From Beta vulgaris subsp. vulgaris (lineage: Eukaryota; Streptophyta; Magnoliopsida; Caryophyllales; Amaranthaceae): a DNA stretch of 64,000 bases. Each line of letters begins with the position of its first letter. Position 1 is the stretch's first letter. The DNA is taken from contig NC_079205.1 in assembly GCF_026745355.1 (NCBI RefSeq), positions 65,974,200 to 66,038,199 of the forward strand, written 5' to 3'. The notes under the pieces are model-generated. The model was not told the origin of the DNA, did no database searches, and saw nothing but the letters and a program-made list of their open reading frames with translations. This document shows, one piece after another, positions 16,892-29,059 of this stretch. A program made the position numbers and the translations under genes.

Positions 16892-17210
16892 GGGGGTGTT
16901 TGGTATGAATATCGTAAATGGAATGGAAAGGATTTTGATAAGGAGGGGAAAGGGTAATAATAAGTGTTACCCTTATTAGTTGTTTGGTATCCTAATGGAA
17001 TAGAAACAAATATAACCCACTCCCTTTCCTCTTGTTTGAGGAGTGAAACGTTATATGTTTCCTTAGGTTTTTGAGTGGAAACAACTTGGGGGGATGTGTT
17101 TCCCTCAAGTAACGATAATTGTTACTTTACACACTAACCAAACAAGTAGAAACGGATTTTGTTATTTGATTCCGTTTCTTTTGTGAAAAAACACGATACC
17201 AAACACCCCC
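16892..17210. mobile_element. Tourist-like MITE upstream of the SR gene
   Basis: Ends GGGGGTGTTTGGTAT and ATACCAAACACCCCC are perfect inverted repeats, and both flanks are TTA (16889-16891 and 17211-17213). It is 319 bp with no coding capacity. It lies about 250 bp upstream of the likely SR transcription start, so it is part of the promoter region. Confidence 0.9.
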
Positions 17211-19973
17211 TTAGTCCAATGGAGATGGCGGGGTCGTTCCACATCGAAAACTTCTGCTCCGCCGGACCGCCACCTCCCTACCATCGCCGTCGTTGGTCTT
17301 ACTTACTCTCTTTCCATGATTTTTTATGTCCTAGGTATTAGGTTCTGTTTTTTAGACTTATTTTCAGTTCAGTTCAATTATTATCTGCGTGTCAGTTTCT
17401 TTCTGTTTAGTTTAATTCAGTTTCTCTCAATACAAAATAACGGGGTCTTAGCCCTACAAGGCAAAAAGTTATGAGTTTTTTTACTCCACTAAGGAAGAGA
17501 AAGCAGTTTCATTTTTTTTTTCATTTCACTTACAAAGTAAATTTTTACATGAATTACATTTTTTCATTTCAATGCACTAAAGTCACTAAAATGAACACAC
17601 TTTTTTTTTTTTTGGAAGGAAATGAACATTCACTTTGTATATGCAACAATGTCGTTTATGTTTCGTGATGTTATATCAGATTGCAGATATTTTTACATAA
17701 GGGTTCTCACATATTTTTTTTATGATATGCTGGATAGTCTAAGAGTTCGACCACCTTTCACTTTGACTACAGGGGTATGGTATTAAATTATGTAAGTCGT
17801 TACTTATCTTGTAAATTAATGTTAGTGGTTAGTAAAAATTTACTTTACTCACTTATATTTGAAAAACATTTGCATGAAAACTGTAACCCCATATCCACAA
17901 AGACCACAATCCACATGCTTTACAAGAATTTCGCTTTAAATATTAGGTCAAATTGTATTGCTGAAGCGGTCACAACTTTTGGAGACAGGAGTTGGAAGTA
18001 AAGAGTTAACCCTTGGGAAGTGGGTTAAGTTGAACGTTGAAGTTTGAATGTATAACTTTCCAGTTCCTATATGTACGAACTATTCAAATTAAACAAAACC
18101 ATTATGGAGAGATGGATTTTTGACCACCTAGCTGGATATTAGTGTTCTTTACGTTAACACAAGGAAAAAGAAACACACTAATCAGGACTCCAAAGCATGG
18201 AATCATAAATAAATCTATTGCTTAAACTGTTATGTTTTTAAGTGGATAATTTTGGCTGAATTTAAATAAAGGTAGTAGATATTATTGGTTGACACTTTGA
18301 CCGTCTTATTTTGGAATCTTTCTTACAAAGAGTAAAAATGAAATCTATGAAATTGAAAGAATAGAGCCTAATTATCACAAGACCAACCGTAATCCTCGCT
18401 TGATACTTATACAGAATACTCCATATTAGTAGACCCACTAATGAGGATATATGCGTAAATTTGATCAACGGACAATATTGGATCTTGGTAAAAAAATTAT
18501 ATGAGGGACAACGTTATTGCTTATATCTCTTCTTCAACAAAATTCAATCTATGTCATAACATTTTTATAAGTATATTTTAGATTGTATAATTGATCCTTC
18601 CGTATCTTTTTTACTTGTTATTTTTCACATAGATTTGTGTAAGTGTGTTTCAAATTACTTGTTGCATTTCCTTTTTATTTTGACATGTGGTCCCTGCTAT
18701 ATAATTTCAGCCTATATCGTCTATCTCTTATCATTTATTCATATATATGTCTTTCTTCTCCCCTTTTTATTCATTTATTCATAAAGTTTTGGTCACCAAC
18801 AACCTATAAAATATTGTACCGAAATAATTAATATATAACCAATAAAACTAATGATAAAAAATGTTATATAGCAAATAAAATAAGAAAGCGGGATAGTAAT
18901 TATTCGAAAAGAGTATTTGGGGTCGGGCCCAACGGAAGATCTTTCCATCGAGATATGCTTGGGAGTAAGGGGTAACGAGAATCCTTTCACTTAATGGCTC
19001 TGTTTGGGGAAACATTTTAGTTACCTTAAATGATAAAGTGCTAACATATTTTAAGTACTAAAATAATTAGTAGTATTTGGGGAGTATCTAAAATAATTAC
19101 TTAAATGATAAGTTAAATTTTTACCTCTTTAAAATCATATGACTAAAATTTTAGAAAATAACTAATTCTGCCAAAATAATTTATCGATTTAAACAACTAA
19201 TTTTGCACAATCAAGCTCATCAAGTATCTTAGCAGTTCCAACACTTTATCGGTTTCAACTTTATCTTATCAATTTCAGTTTATTATCAACTAGCTAGTAT
19301 CGCCAAAAAAAAGTCAATAAAATCCAAACTCGACATATAAAATTTAAGATAAGAAGCTTGTCAAGTGAGTCAATCTTTTACTTGGTGATTACTCATTAGG
19401 TTTATAAGTCGGAGATAATGATAGATGTTATAGTAGTTGCAAACAGTGTGGACTTTGTAGACAAACAAAGATATTAAGACTTAGAGCATTCACTGATGAG
19501 TGACGATGATGCAATGAGGAGATTCTGTCAGAAGGTGGGGACGTTAATATGGCTTGCATTACAGCATTAGGTTGGTGCCTTCTTCCTGCGTGCTGTGTGC
19601 TGTGTGCTGTCTACCATCTCCAACCAAAACAAATGGCCGAACATAATGAGTCTTCTACTACTTCTTGAGTTAGTGCCTTAAACAACCACTAAAAAGGCAA
19701 AAAAACCGACGCCTAATTCTACAAATTTCAACCTTAATGCTTCACTCATTTTATTTGTTTTACACTTGTCGGATCTTACTGTTGTACCGACCTTTTAATA
19801 TTATTTTGTTTGTTTGTGTAGCTAGTCACTACTAATAATAATGGACATCATGTTTTTGCTTGAAAATGATTAGTGAACTGATTAGTAATTTCAACTACAA
19901 ACTAGCGGTGGTGTAACGTGTGTGTGACTGAATGATCCGAACGTGTCAAGTTCAACATTGTTTGCATGTAATT

Positions 19974-20236
19974 TAAGCCCTGTTTCTTTGAGGTGCATAC
20001 CTTCAATGCATTGAAGTTTGAACTGAACTGTACTTAAATGCATTGAACTAAAATGTATTTACATGTATTCAACTAAACTACACTTAAATATATTGAATTG
20101 AACTCTATTTACATAATTGTACTTAAATGTATTGAACTAGAACCTAAATATACTAAATTGAATATAATCATTATTATTATTATTCGTATTATTATTCTTA
20201 TAATTTTGGTTCAGTTCAACTTAACTAATAGAAACA
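19974..20236. repeat. MITE-like element built of degenerate TTGAACT/ACTTAAAT units
   Basis: The left flank TTTAAGCCCTGTTTCTTT is mirrored on the right by AGAAACAGGATCTTAA. The interior repeats variants of ATTGAACTnnACTnnACTTAAATGTA several times. Limits are approximate and the superfamily is not clear. Confidence 0.5.
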
Positions 20237-20454
20237 GGATCTTAATCCTTTTATTATTAATTTAGGAGATAAAAAGGTAAAATAATTGCATGCCAAGTGT
20301 GTAAAGTTAAGAAATGAAAATGTCAATATAATGTAGAATCTATACGAATATATTAAAAGGCCTGCATAAACAAAAAATAGTGTCACGTGGCGCTCTCCCT
20401 AGGAAGTTTTAGTTCATGTAATCCATGTACAATAAAAAATTTAGAAATTGTGTC

Positions 20455-20525
20455 GTATAGGGTTTGATCTCGATACCTCAAGTAGTACTTATACTAAAGT
20501 CTTAACCACTAGGCTAAATTGCATT
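20455..20525 (-). repeat. tRNA-like SINE head (decayed)
   Basis: On the minus strand TTTAGCCTAGTGGTTAAGAC resembles a pol III A box, and GAGATCAAACCC about 40 bp later resembles a B box. It is no functional tRNA: the stems do not close. Probably the 5' part of a tRNA-derived SINE. Confidence 0.5.
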
Positions 20526-22410
20526 TAGTGTTATTATCATAAAGTATTATATTAATAAATGAAATCTTTTCTTACCCGGAGCATAGCCCAACCCGGGCCT
20601 AATAACTACTTTTTATAGAAATGTTGGGCTAGCTAATAGGGATAGCAACGCCAACGCGTGTTGTACTCCTAGTTGACTAGTTATGCATGTTGTACAATAT
20701 ACAGGATCAGGGCCGTCTTGAAAAATTTGAGGCTCCGGTTCTAAAATGAAAATTAGGCCCAAATATTAATAAATTAAAGACGAAATAGTTCGAGAGTTAA
20801 AGGTGAAAGTTCAGATATTAATGATAAATCGTTAAATTTTTCTTATTAAGAGTGAAAAATAATGATGATTTGCTTTAATATGAACTAAAATTATTATAAT
20901 CATTATATTTTGAGGCCTTTATAATTTTGAGGCCTTTATAATTTTGAGGCCCTGTGCTGTAGGGCTCTTTGCACACCCTCATCTACCCCCTGTACAGGAT
21001 GACAAGTAATAAAATTGAACACAAGAAGATATTAGTATGTTTGATTGTTTGTAGTCTTGTACCAAATCTGTAGTACCAACCACATTAAAAGTACACTTAT
21101 ATGCAATAATGTTTTTAGTAGAATTGATGGATTTTTGAGCAAAGGAAAGAGCGGTACTGAGGGAGTACTTAACGAGAGGTTGGCAAGTGTGAGCTGGTGC
21201 ACAACATGCAATGCAGCTGAATCTGATGCAGTTGCATTTGAGTTTGGCGAGTAGACACATCAACCTCTTCAATACTCAATAGTCGTGGAGTGAGCAGTAT
21301 TACTATACTAGTCTCCTCATGACATATCCCTGTTTTTTTGGTTGCTAATCATCATCATGACCGTCCATTAAATAACTTTCACTTATATCCTAATTCCTAA
21401 TTATTTGGACGGTGATGTGATGTCGATCTCCTCCTAATGTCATGTCCCCACTAATATTTTGGACTACACCATTATCAAATTTGTACCTACTACTAGTGTG
21501 TAGTGTGTACTATTACTACTAGAAAATGAATATAATTATTGATATATGATCATATTAAGTGATGAATGTCAAACTTCAACTTTTTGAAAACCGTGGTACT
21601 TAGCTTTTTAGAATAGGTACTTCCACTTCAGATTGATTGGAGCTTTTTGAGATTGTTTGCATCATCGTTTATGGCTGTCTTTGATTGTGAAATGAAACCT
21701 CACTTCAGATTTACCCTACACCTTTAGACTCATCTCAATCATTTTTAAGGATTCAAAGATTCTGAATTCCATGCACGAAAAAGACCATATTCAATTTTTA
21801 TTCCCTAAAAAGTAATGGATTTTGAATCTTTAGACTCTTGCTATGAAGTATTTGGGGAAAATTTCAAGCAAAAGTATTACAATTTGAAGTAAAAGAATGA
21901 ATTCTATTTTGATTTACAAATATGTATAAAGTTTCGATTTCGGATAAATCCTACTATATATATTTGGCAATTTTTCATGGGAAGCTTTGGATCTATGATG
22001 TGTCAATTAAATTGTTGCACTTGATCTTAGTACATGAAACTTGTTAATATGAAAAAGAAATGCCTAGGCAATGTTAATTATTTCCTATGAACACAAATAA
22101 TCACATAATCATATAGGCATTTTTTACGGATAAGTGATATATCTTCCCATGTAGATCTTCATTGGTTTGGTTGGAGCTAATAATCTCAAGATTTTCATTT
22201 TTATTTTTGAGTTGGTATCAATTAATATTAAATTAAATCTCAATTTGTTTTTTGTTGTTCGCACCATATACATAATATATAAGAAAAAGAATGTATCTAA
22301 TATGATAAAAACATGGTCTTAGTCTTTACAAAGTAAGCGGTCTTGTACAATAATTTATATTACAAACACTCACTTTGCACCTCCTATATATTCACTAGGG
22401 GAAAAAACAT

Positions 22411-22720
22411 AAAGGGCTGCGCTTTTCGTAAAAGCGCAACCCTACTAGTGAAGGGCTGCGCTTATTTAAAAAAGCGCAGCCCTACTAAGCAGAAGGGCTG
22501 GCTTTTTAAAAAAAGCGCAGCCCTTCACTAGTAGGGAAAAGCGCAGCCCTTCTGCTTAGTAGGGCTGCGCTTTTTTAAATAAGCGCAGCCCTTCTGTAGG
22601 TAAGAAGGGCTGCGCTTTTAAAAAAGCGCAGCCCTACTTAGTGAAGGGCTGCGCTTTTTTAAAAAGCGCAGCCCTTCTGCTTAGTAGGGCTGCGCTTTTT
22701 TAAAAAAGCGCAGCCCTTCC
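22411..22720. repeat. left subterminal array of inverted GGGCTGCGCTTTT units
   Basis: About 15 units of GGGCTGCGCTT or its complement AAGCGCAGCCC, mostly arranged as head-to-head pairs with a 3-8 bp A/T spacer, so each pair can fold into a hairpin. One unit has lost a base pair of the motif (GGGCTGGCTTTT near 22496). Confidence 0.9.
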
Positions 22721-23099
22721 TGAAAAAATTTGAAATTTCGGAATCGCGGGCTTTGAAATATTGAGCGGGGATTCGTCAAATATATGATCCCTCATTCTCT
22801 CTCCTCTCTCACGTCCCTCATTATTCCTTTCCTCCTTCTCTCTCATCCTCTCTTCTCTCTCAAAAACTCCCATAAACATTTGCGACAAAAACCTTGAAAT
22901 GATTTGCACTAAACATGGCGACGGAGTCCGATTGCCTATTGTGATACCTTTTCGGAAGCGGAACGAGCCAACGAGTCAAACCTCCAAATACCCATTTGAA
23001 GTTTTTCTGAAATTTTTTTTTTCCTTTAAATTATGTATTTGGGTTTTGTTTTATGTATTTAAACATTATTAGGTTGTAGTTCTTGTATTTTTTCAGATC

Positions 23100-23350
23100 T
23101 ATAATGTTCTTGTATACTTCTCTTTGTTTATATATTTTGATTAATGTTCTTGTATACTTCTCTTTGTTTTGATTAATGTTCTTGCTTGTATACTTCTCTT
23201 TGTTTTGATTAATGTTCTTGTATACTTCTCTTTGTTTTGAATGTTATTCTTGTATACTTCTCTTTGTTTATTTTGATTAATGTTATTCTTATATACTTCT
23301 CTTTGTTTATTTTGATTAATGTTCTTGTATACTTATTGTATACTTCTCTT
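23100..23350 (+). repeat. tandem repeat with unit near TTCTTGTATACTTCTCTTTG
   Basis: About seven imperfect copies of a 30-40 bp unit, alternating with TTTTGATTAATG, inside the CACTA element. The open frame across it (23237-23536) is a by-product of the repeat. Confidence 0.8.
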
Positions 23351-23516
23351 TGTATATTAGTTTTTGTTCCTTTTTTTCATTTTCGTTTCATTCTTTTTAT
23401 TGTTTTGGGTTTAGTATTTTCGTTTCGTTTCTCTTCTCTTCTGTTTAATTTCAGAAAATGTGAGATTATGAGTAAAAAAATGACAAAAAAAAAAAAAATT
23501 TATTTTTTTTTTCATA

Positions 23517-23715
23517 GGAAGGGCTGCGCTAGTTAGGAAAAAGCGCAGCCCTTCTAGCCCAGAAGGGCTGCGCTTTTTCCTAACTAGCGCAGCCCTTCTA
23601 GCTTAAGGGTTGCGCTTTTCTAGCGCAGCCCTACTTAAAAAGTGAAAGGCTGCTACTGAAAGGGCTGCTGTCAAAAAGCGCAACCCTACATGCCTTTTTT
23701 AGCGCAGTCCTTCTT
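23517..23715. repeat. right subterminal array of inverted GGGCTGCGC units
   Basis: About nine or ten units, including two longer palindromes that share the spacer AGTTAGGAAAAA / TTTTTCCTAACT, and more divergent copies toward the right end. Same family as the left array. Confidence 0.85.
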
Positions 23716-26529
23716 CATTTTTCCACTAGTGATTAATCGATCTTTACACCTTATTTATACATTTAAAATTATGGATCTTGATTAATATCTATTGAGCTAG
23801 TTTCTAGACTACCTACTATATTCTTTAGATATTTTAAAATGAACTTCCACACATGAGGTTAAGCCCGCAATAAATCTCAAGAAAATGTTTATTAATTCAA
23901 AGAATTATATATATAGCTCAGGAATTAACTTAATTGTTCTCGGAAAAATGGCATATAATTGGTACTAGTAGGAGGTAACGTTAATCTAATGAGTAATCAC
24001 ATTTGCATGATTATCTGGTAACTAGAGCAATACTATAATCGTGTTGCCTGGCCTAATTTTGTTGTATATATGTAATTATACGACGATGCTCAAACTTCAA
24101 ACTATATTTTGTTTTGTTTTGTTTTGTCAGTTTCATTAAGAAGGTGGGACAATTCACAATTGGGAAATTGTCAGATATCAAGCTCAACAGGTGTCCACGT
24201 TGTTCATTGATCGACAAACCACCATTTAAAGGTGAAAGTACGACTTTAGCTGCTACGTAATTATATTGATTGGCATGCAATAATAAGTTATAAGGTGGTT
24301 CAACAATTGTGGATGGCATCATCGATCTGTTTTTAAGATCAGATAAATTAATCAAATGGATCAACAAGTGGCAAGTTTCAATTCGAAACAAATATTAGTC
24401 ACCTAATTCAATTTTGGCAAATTAAGCTATTAGCTATGCATGTATGATCCTAAAATATAAATAATTATGGCCTGGCTTTGCCAATATAGTTATATAATTA
24501 ATTTTCACAAGCTAAGTTCAAATATGTGCAACTAGCCATCACGTTTGCAGGTCATACTCATTGAAGGAAGGGAGTGGTAAGGGAAACCTCACCTCAAAGA
24601 GCCCCTAGTTAGATTGGATCTATCTCACGACATTTGAAGTCATGAGGTCAAATCTTTACCAATAGATCAAGTCTTGCTTAATTACACCTAAGTTCAGCTG
24701 AACAAAACTTGCTATGTGTATATGGCATTATTATATGTACACAGTGCCGTCTCATAAAATTACGGTCCTATGCTAAAATAAATATTAAAGATTAAATTTT
24801 TTTGGTGAATAAAAGAGATGGAAGAGTTATAAATGGGGCTTTTTGAAAAACAATAGAAGAAGAATAAAAACACCAAATATAAATTAATCTCTTTATATTT
24901 GTAATTAAATTTAGCTAGGTTTTTTTTTCTTTAGGCAGACCACTATTAGAATTGGACCCTTGTATTTTGGGGGGTTGTGCAGTTGCTCATTCTACACATT
25001 GCCTTAGCGGTCTATATATACTTACAGATGAAGAGAGCATGCTATACTTTGTTATGACAAGATTTTCTTAGAATTATATTTCAGATTTCTCAGACTAGTC
25101 TGAATTACCCACCGTACAAATGATCGACTGAATGAGTGAAGCTCAAGAAATAATAGGAATCGAATTTATGGTGGCAATCCAATGAAAGTCAAACCATAAA
25201 CACTGACTTGCGACCAGTCATGTACGGTTGGTCGTTGGTGCAAATTTTTCTCTCTGTAAAAACTCGTGGACAATGATACTACTTCAAAAGAGTACGTACT
25301 AAAAGTCGCTGACTTTTGTATGAAAACGAGTACAGTGTATACATATACTAATATCAAATTATCCAAGTTGTAGTTTTGTTGTACTGTAAAATGTACATTT
25401 CAAAAGACTGATTGATGCATGCAACTTTCACACGTGGTGTCTGTCATCGTCGGTGTTTCTACATTGCGCGTTTTTCTTTTCACAATTTCCGGCACAAGAT
25501 TATCAAATTTTTAGCTAAAGCCTTAAAGAAGCAAACAATTAAAGTGAAAAAATGAAGAACATCAAAATCTTGTTTTTCCTTTTCGAATGAAACTTGACTA
25601 TAGTTTTTCCTTTTCATATCTCTATGAGTACTTTGGGTTTTTTGCGAAATATCGAACATACGTGTCACGTCTCATGAATTCGACACTAATTAGTATATCC
25701 TCTGTTTTATTATTATTAGTTTACTTTATAATATGCTTAATCAGTTAATCAAAGGCAAAGTTTATCGATTTTGACCGTACTCTAATACTAATATAAGCAT
25801 TGAACATTAATAGTTAATACATTATCATATGTGATCTTGTAAAGTTATTTAAGTTAGGTTATTATATGTGCTTCACCCGCACAAAAATATATCGGATCCA
25901 TTTGCCTGCTTTTCTTTTTTAAAGCAAAATCAATTCATTCATAAAGAGAGTTTCATAGTACATTTACAAAAGATATTTGAATCCCCAAATTCATCGTCAT
26001 TTTGTCAAAGGTATTGCAATTAGATTAATAGCCAACTTAAGATAATTAAGTTGAAATATATAATAATATTGTTCGCACATAGCCATAGTACTTGAGGCTA
26101 GAAACATTTTCACTATAATTTATTAACCATATTTAGGTTAGTATCAAATATATATTCTTTTTCTACAACATATATACATATCTTTAAAGAATATAAAATA
26201 ATACATAAATTTATTGACTAAATAAGTGAAATAACTTAGAAAGAAATTAATGATGTTAACAGATTAAATGAATAAATACCAAAGATAAATAATCTACGTA
26301 CAAGTTTCTCTTGATCTAACTAGTTTTCAGACCGCGATAATGTTTGGGTTGTTGGATTTATAAAGGACAAACGAAAATAACTTTGAATTGAATAGTTTCT
26401 AAAGATGTAAGTGATTGCCATACTTAAGTTCGTGTGTGATTAAGATTAGGTTAGTCTAATTTGACAGTTGTATCGAACTCCTCACCAAACCCCAAAGCGG
26501 CAGGTTTCACGTCGGGGGCAACCATAGAC

Positions 26530-26810
26530 GAGAAAGCCTTGGTAACCAACTGTTTGAGTCTAAAAAAGACTCAAACACCCAAAAAGTTACACATTGGTAC
26601 CATTATAACTTGGTATTGGTATCACATTGTTATCAGGATTGGTACCAAGCAACCTTACTTTGGTATCAAAATTTTCAGACAATGGTACCAATCTAACCTA
26701 GCATTGGTACTAAACAACACGCGCGTGAAATTTCCAAGGCTTAAAATGACCAAATCGCCCTTGTTTGAGTCTCCTAAGAGACTCAAACGGTTGATTGCCT
26801 AGACAAACTC
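26530..26810. mobile_element. Mutator-type MITE with palindromic termini
   Basis: Flanked by a perfect 9-bp direct repeat ACCATAGAC (26521-26529 and 26811-26819), as MULEs make. About 32-bp imperfect inverted termini start GAGAAAGCCTTGG at the left and end CCTAGACAAACTC at the right. Each terminus also contains its own palindrome GTTTGAGTCT...AGACTCAAAC. The interior repeats TTGGTACCA-like words. The open frame 26461-26802 merely runs through it. Confidence 0.85.
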
Positions 26811-27185
26811 ACCATAGACAATAGTCTCATCTCCTGACTCCTGCTATGCTAGTGAACCCCAGCTAAGCTAAAGGTCTTTTTTGTTAGAAAAGTTATAATA
26901 TTTGGTCAAACACACAAACTGACCGTACTCGACACATTATTTTGATATTTGTAATAAAGTAGCTAATCATTCTGGAGTTGGAAAATTGCGTCTATATGGA
27001 TCTCAATAGTCAATATTATTATTTGTATAAACATTATTGATGCTAATTTGGTAAATGAAGAAATAATAACATCACTTTACAACTATTATATGGATGCATG
27101 GTTTATTGACATTTAGTATGTCAAGTCTTGTGGGGGGTGTTGTTCGATACACAAGATCAAATTGTATCGAGTTGCTATCGATTTT

Positions 27186-27275
27186 TTTATATTAGGAAAT
27201 TAAGGATTGAACTCCTGACCTCAAGGGTAAAGGAGGAGCGCTCTACCCACTTGAACTAACTCTTATTCTTATAAA
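27186..27275 (-). repeat. tRNA-derived SINE, short copy
   Basis: On the minus strand TTAGTTCAAGTGGGTAGAGC (A box) is followed by GGAGTTCAATCC (B box) and the tail AATTTCCTAATATAAAAAAA. The head and tail match the + strand copy at 49405-49550, so these are two members of one family; this one lacks the middle. Confidence 0.75.
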
Positions 27276-29059
27276 AAAAAAGTATAAACATATTAAAAAA
27301 ATCACATCAAAAATATACTGTAAGAAACTAAATTAATTATTTTCTATCTAATTTAAGTTATATTTGGTTGTGAGCAATTCTTGGCAATAATAGTTGGTTC
27401 TTAATTAATAGGTTGCTGAAGGCCAATTGGAAGGCTCACAAGTCAAACTTTTAAACATTATAAATACCTAATATAGTATAATGTATCCTCTCCTAATGCT
27501 TCATTTTTATTATACTATTATTTTGTCTAATAATGTTCACGAGTCTTATTCTAAAATAGGTTGTACTTGTCATCAGAAAAATAAATTACATGTTCACTAG
27601 ACTTATTTTGAAACAAGTTGCAAACCAGAAAATTATATTACACGGTTGACTTTCAAATATGTTTATATATAAATCACTCAACTAGTCATAGTAGGGATCA
27701 TCTTTAATATTATAAAAAAAAAAAAGTTATAGTGGGCCGCTAATCCTATTAGATTTACATTGACTACCTGAACTTATTTGTATAAATCACTATTACATCG
27801 GTTAATAGACTTATATCCAAGTTCCAACTTGAGTGGGTTGTAACAATAACTAAGAGTAAATGGTTTTTCATTTGCTTTTAATTTTTGAGTTTTCAAGTTG
27901 GTCAAACGGTAAAAAGAAAAGTGTTTGGTTATTGGTTTTTTGGTTGGATGAAAATCTGGCTTTTAAGCTAACATAACAAAGTTGCGTGGAGCAGCTTTTT
28001 GGATTGACTTTTGGCTTGTTGGCTTACAAATTCTCTAACAAAAAGCCAACAACTACAACTAATTTTACCTAACATTTTTGCAAACAATTGGCTTTAAGTT
28101 TACCTTTTTATCTCCATAAGTTTATAAAGTTTCTTGATTCCACAAGTTTGCAATAATTTACCTTGTAAGTTTATAAAGTTTCTCAATTTCTTCCATCTTC
28201 CTTTTTTCATATAAATTTTCAATGTTAGTAATAGTAGTATGTTTTGTTATCAGAAACATCAAAATCTTACAAATATGCTTCACTACAAACCCATGGTAAA
28301 ATTTATGATAACCATTCTAGAAGTTTTGGATATTAGCCAGGTAGAAATAAGTTGGTAGTTTAGCCTGCTTGAAAGTTGAAACCCCATATATACAAGGTTG
28401 CAACTCGCACGGCCCGTGTCTCTATAGAGAATGTTGAGAGATTGACAAAAACGTCCAGAAGTTGCCCCTGCCTTTCTACCTAGAATTCACTATTCAGGCA
28501 GGAATCTAGGCTGAATGATGATTTCGGCACGAACCTCGGGTGTTGGCCGTGTGAAAATCCTATATTGCTTCATACAATTTGGCATGACAAAAAACTAGGA
28601 TTCATGCTTGAAAGATGTCAAACAAGGAGCTATACTGTGAAAATAAGAACAGGGCTGCGGATACTGAAAGACTTAAACTCTGCATAATTTACTGTGTATT
28701 CATAATCAATCTAAAGATAACAATGAACAATCTCATGGCCATCTCTTTAATGTAATTACTGATCACAGACTCCTCTCCAACATCGACAAAATTTAAAGTT
28801 TATAAGATCTATGGTAGCGATGAAGCAGGAGAAGCAATACAAGTAATAAGGACCATCTATAAGTATCTTGGCCTTAGCCAATGCATCCATCAGGAACCAG
28901 CTCAAGGAAACGAAATCATCATTCTATATGGTCTTCACTCGAAATAAGCAAATTCCTCCAGTCTTCATGATCATAACCACATAGTCACTCTAGTAATCAA
29001 AGTGAATTGATCTTTTAGGATAGGGTTCCTCAATGAACTGAACTTGATCTAAATCACAA

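Larger units (their letters stand above)
17214..22392. other. intergenic DNA, no gene recognised
   Basis: AT-rich. It contains a GC-richer orphan open stretch at about 17220-17340 (MEMAGSFHIENF...), transposon remnants listed separately, and a GTGCTGT triplicate near 19589-19611. I found no supported exon. Confidence 0.5.
22393..23731. mobile_element. non-autonomous CACTA (En/Spm-type) transposon
   Basis: The left end CACTAGGGGAAAAAACA and the right end TTTTTCCACTAGTG are inverted CACTA termini. The flanks share a 3-bp duplication, ATT (22390-22392 and 23732-23734). It is 1339 bp and encodes no transposase. Both subterminal regions are packed with inverted AGGGCTGCGCTTTT units, the position where CACTA elements carry their transposase-binding repeats. 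The interior holds a short open stretch (ATGGCGACGGAGTCC near 22915, stopping after nine codons) and a tandem TTCTTGTATACTTC array. Confidence 0.9.
23732..29059. other. intergenic DNA, no gene recognised
   Basis: AT-rich, many stops in all frames. It holds a decayed element at about 24740-25010, a Mutator-type MITE and a SINE piece (listed). The last part (about 28400-29059) is less AT-rich and may include the 3'UTR of the protease gene. Confidence 0.5.

Noticed and set aside
20979..21272. 97-codon minus frame rich in Cys
   Set aside because: No family resemblance, no intron signals or codon bias; AT-rich chance frame.
22411..22720. CRISPR array
   Set aside because: Regular short repeats, but inverted, without unique spacers, inside a plant transposon with CACTA ends.
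23237..23536. 99-codon frame rich in Phe, Leu and Ile
   Set aside because: Produced by the tandem TTCTTGTATACTTC repeat within the CACTA element.
26461..26802. 113-codon + strand frame
   Set aside because: It crosses both ends of a Mutator-type MITE and has no known domain.
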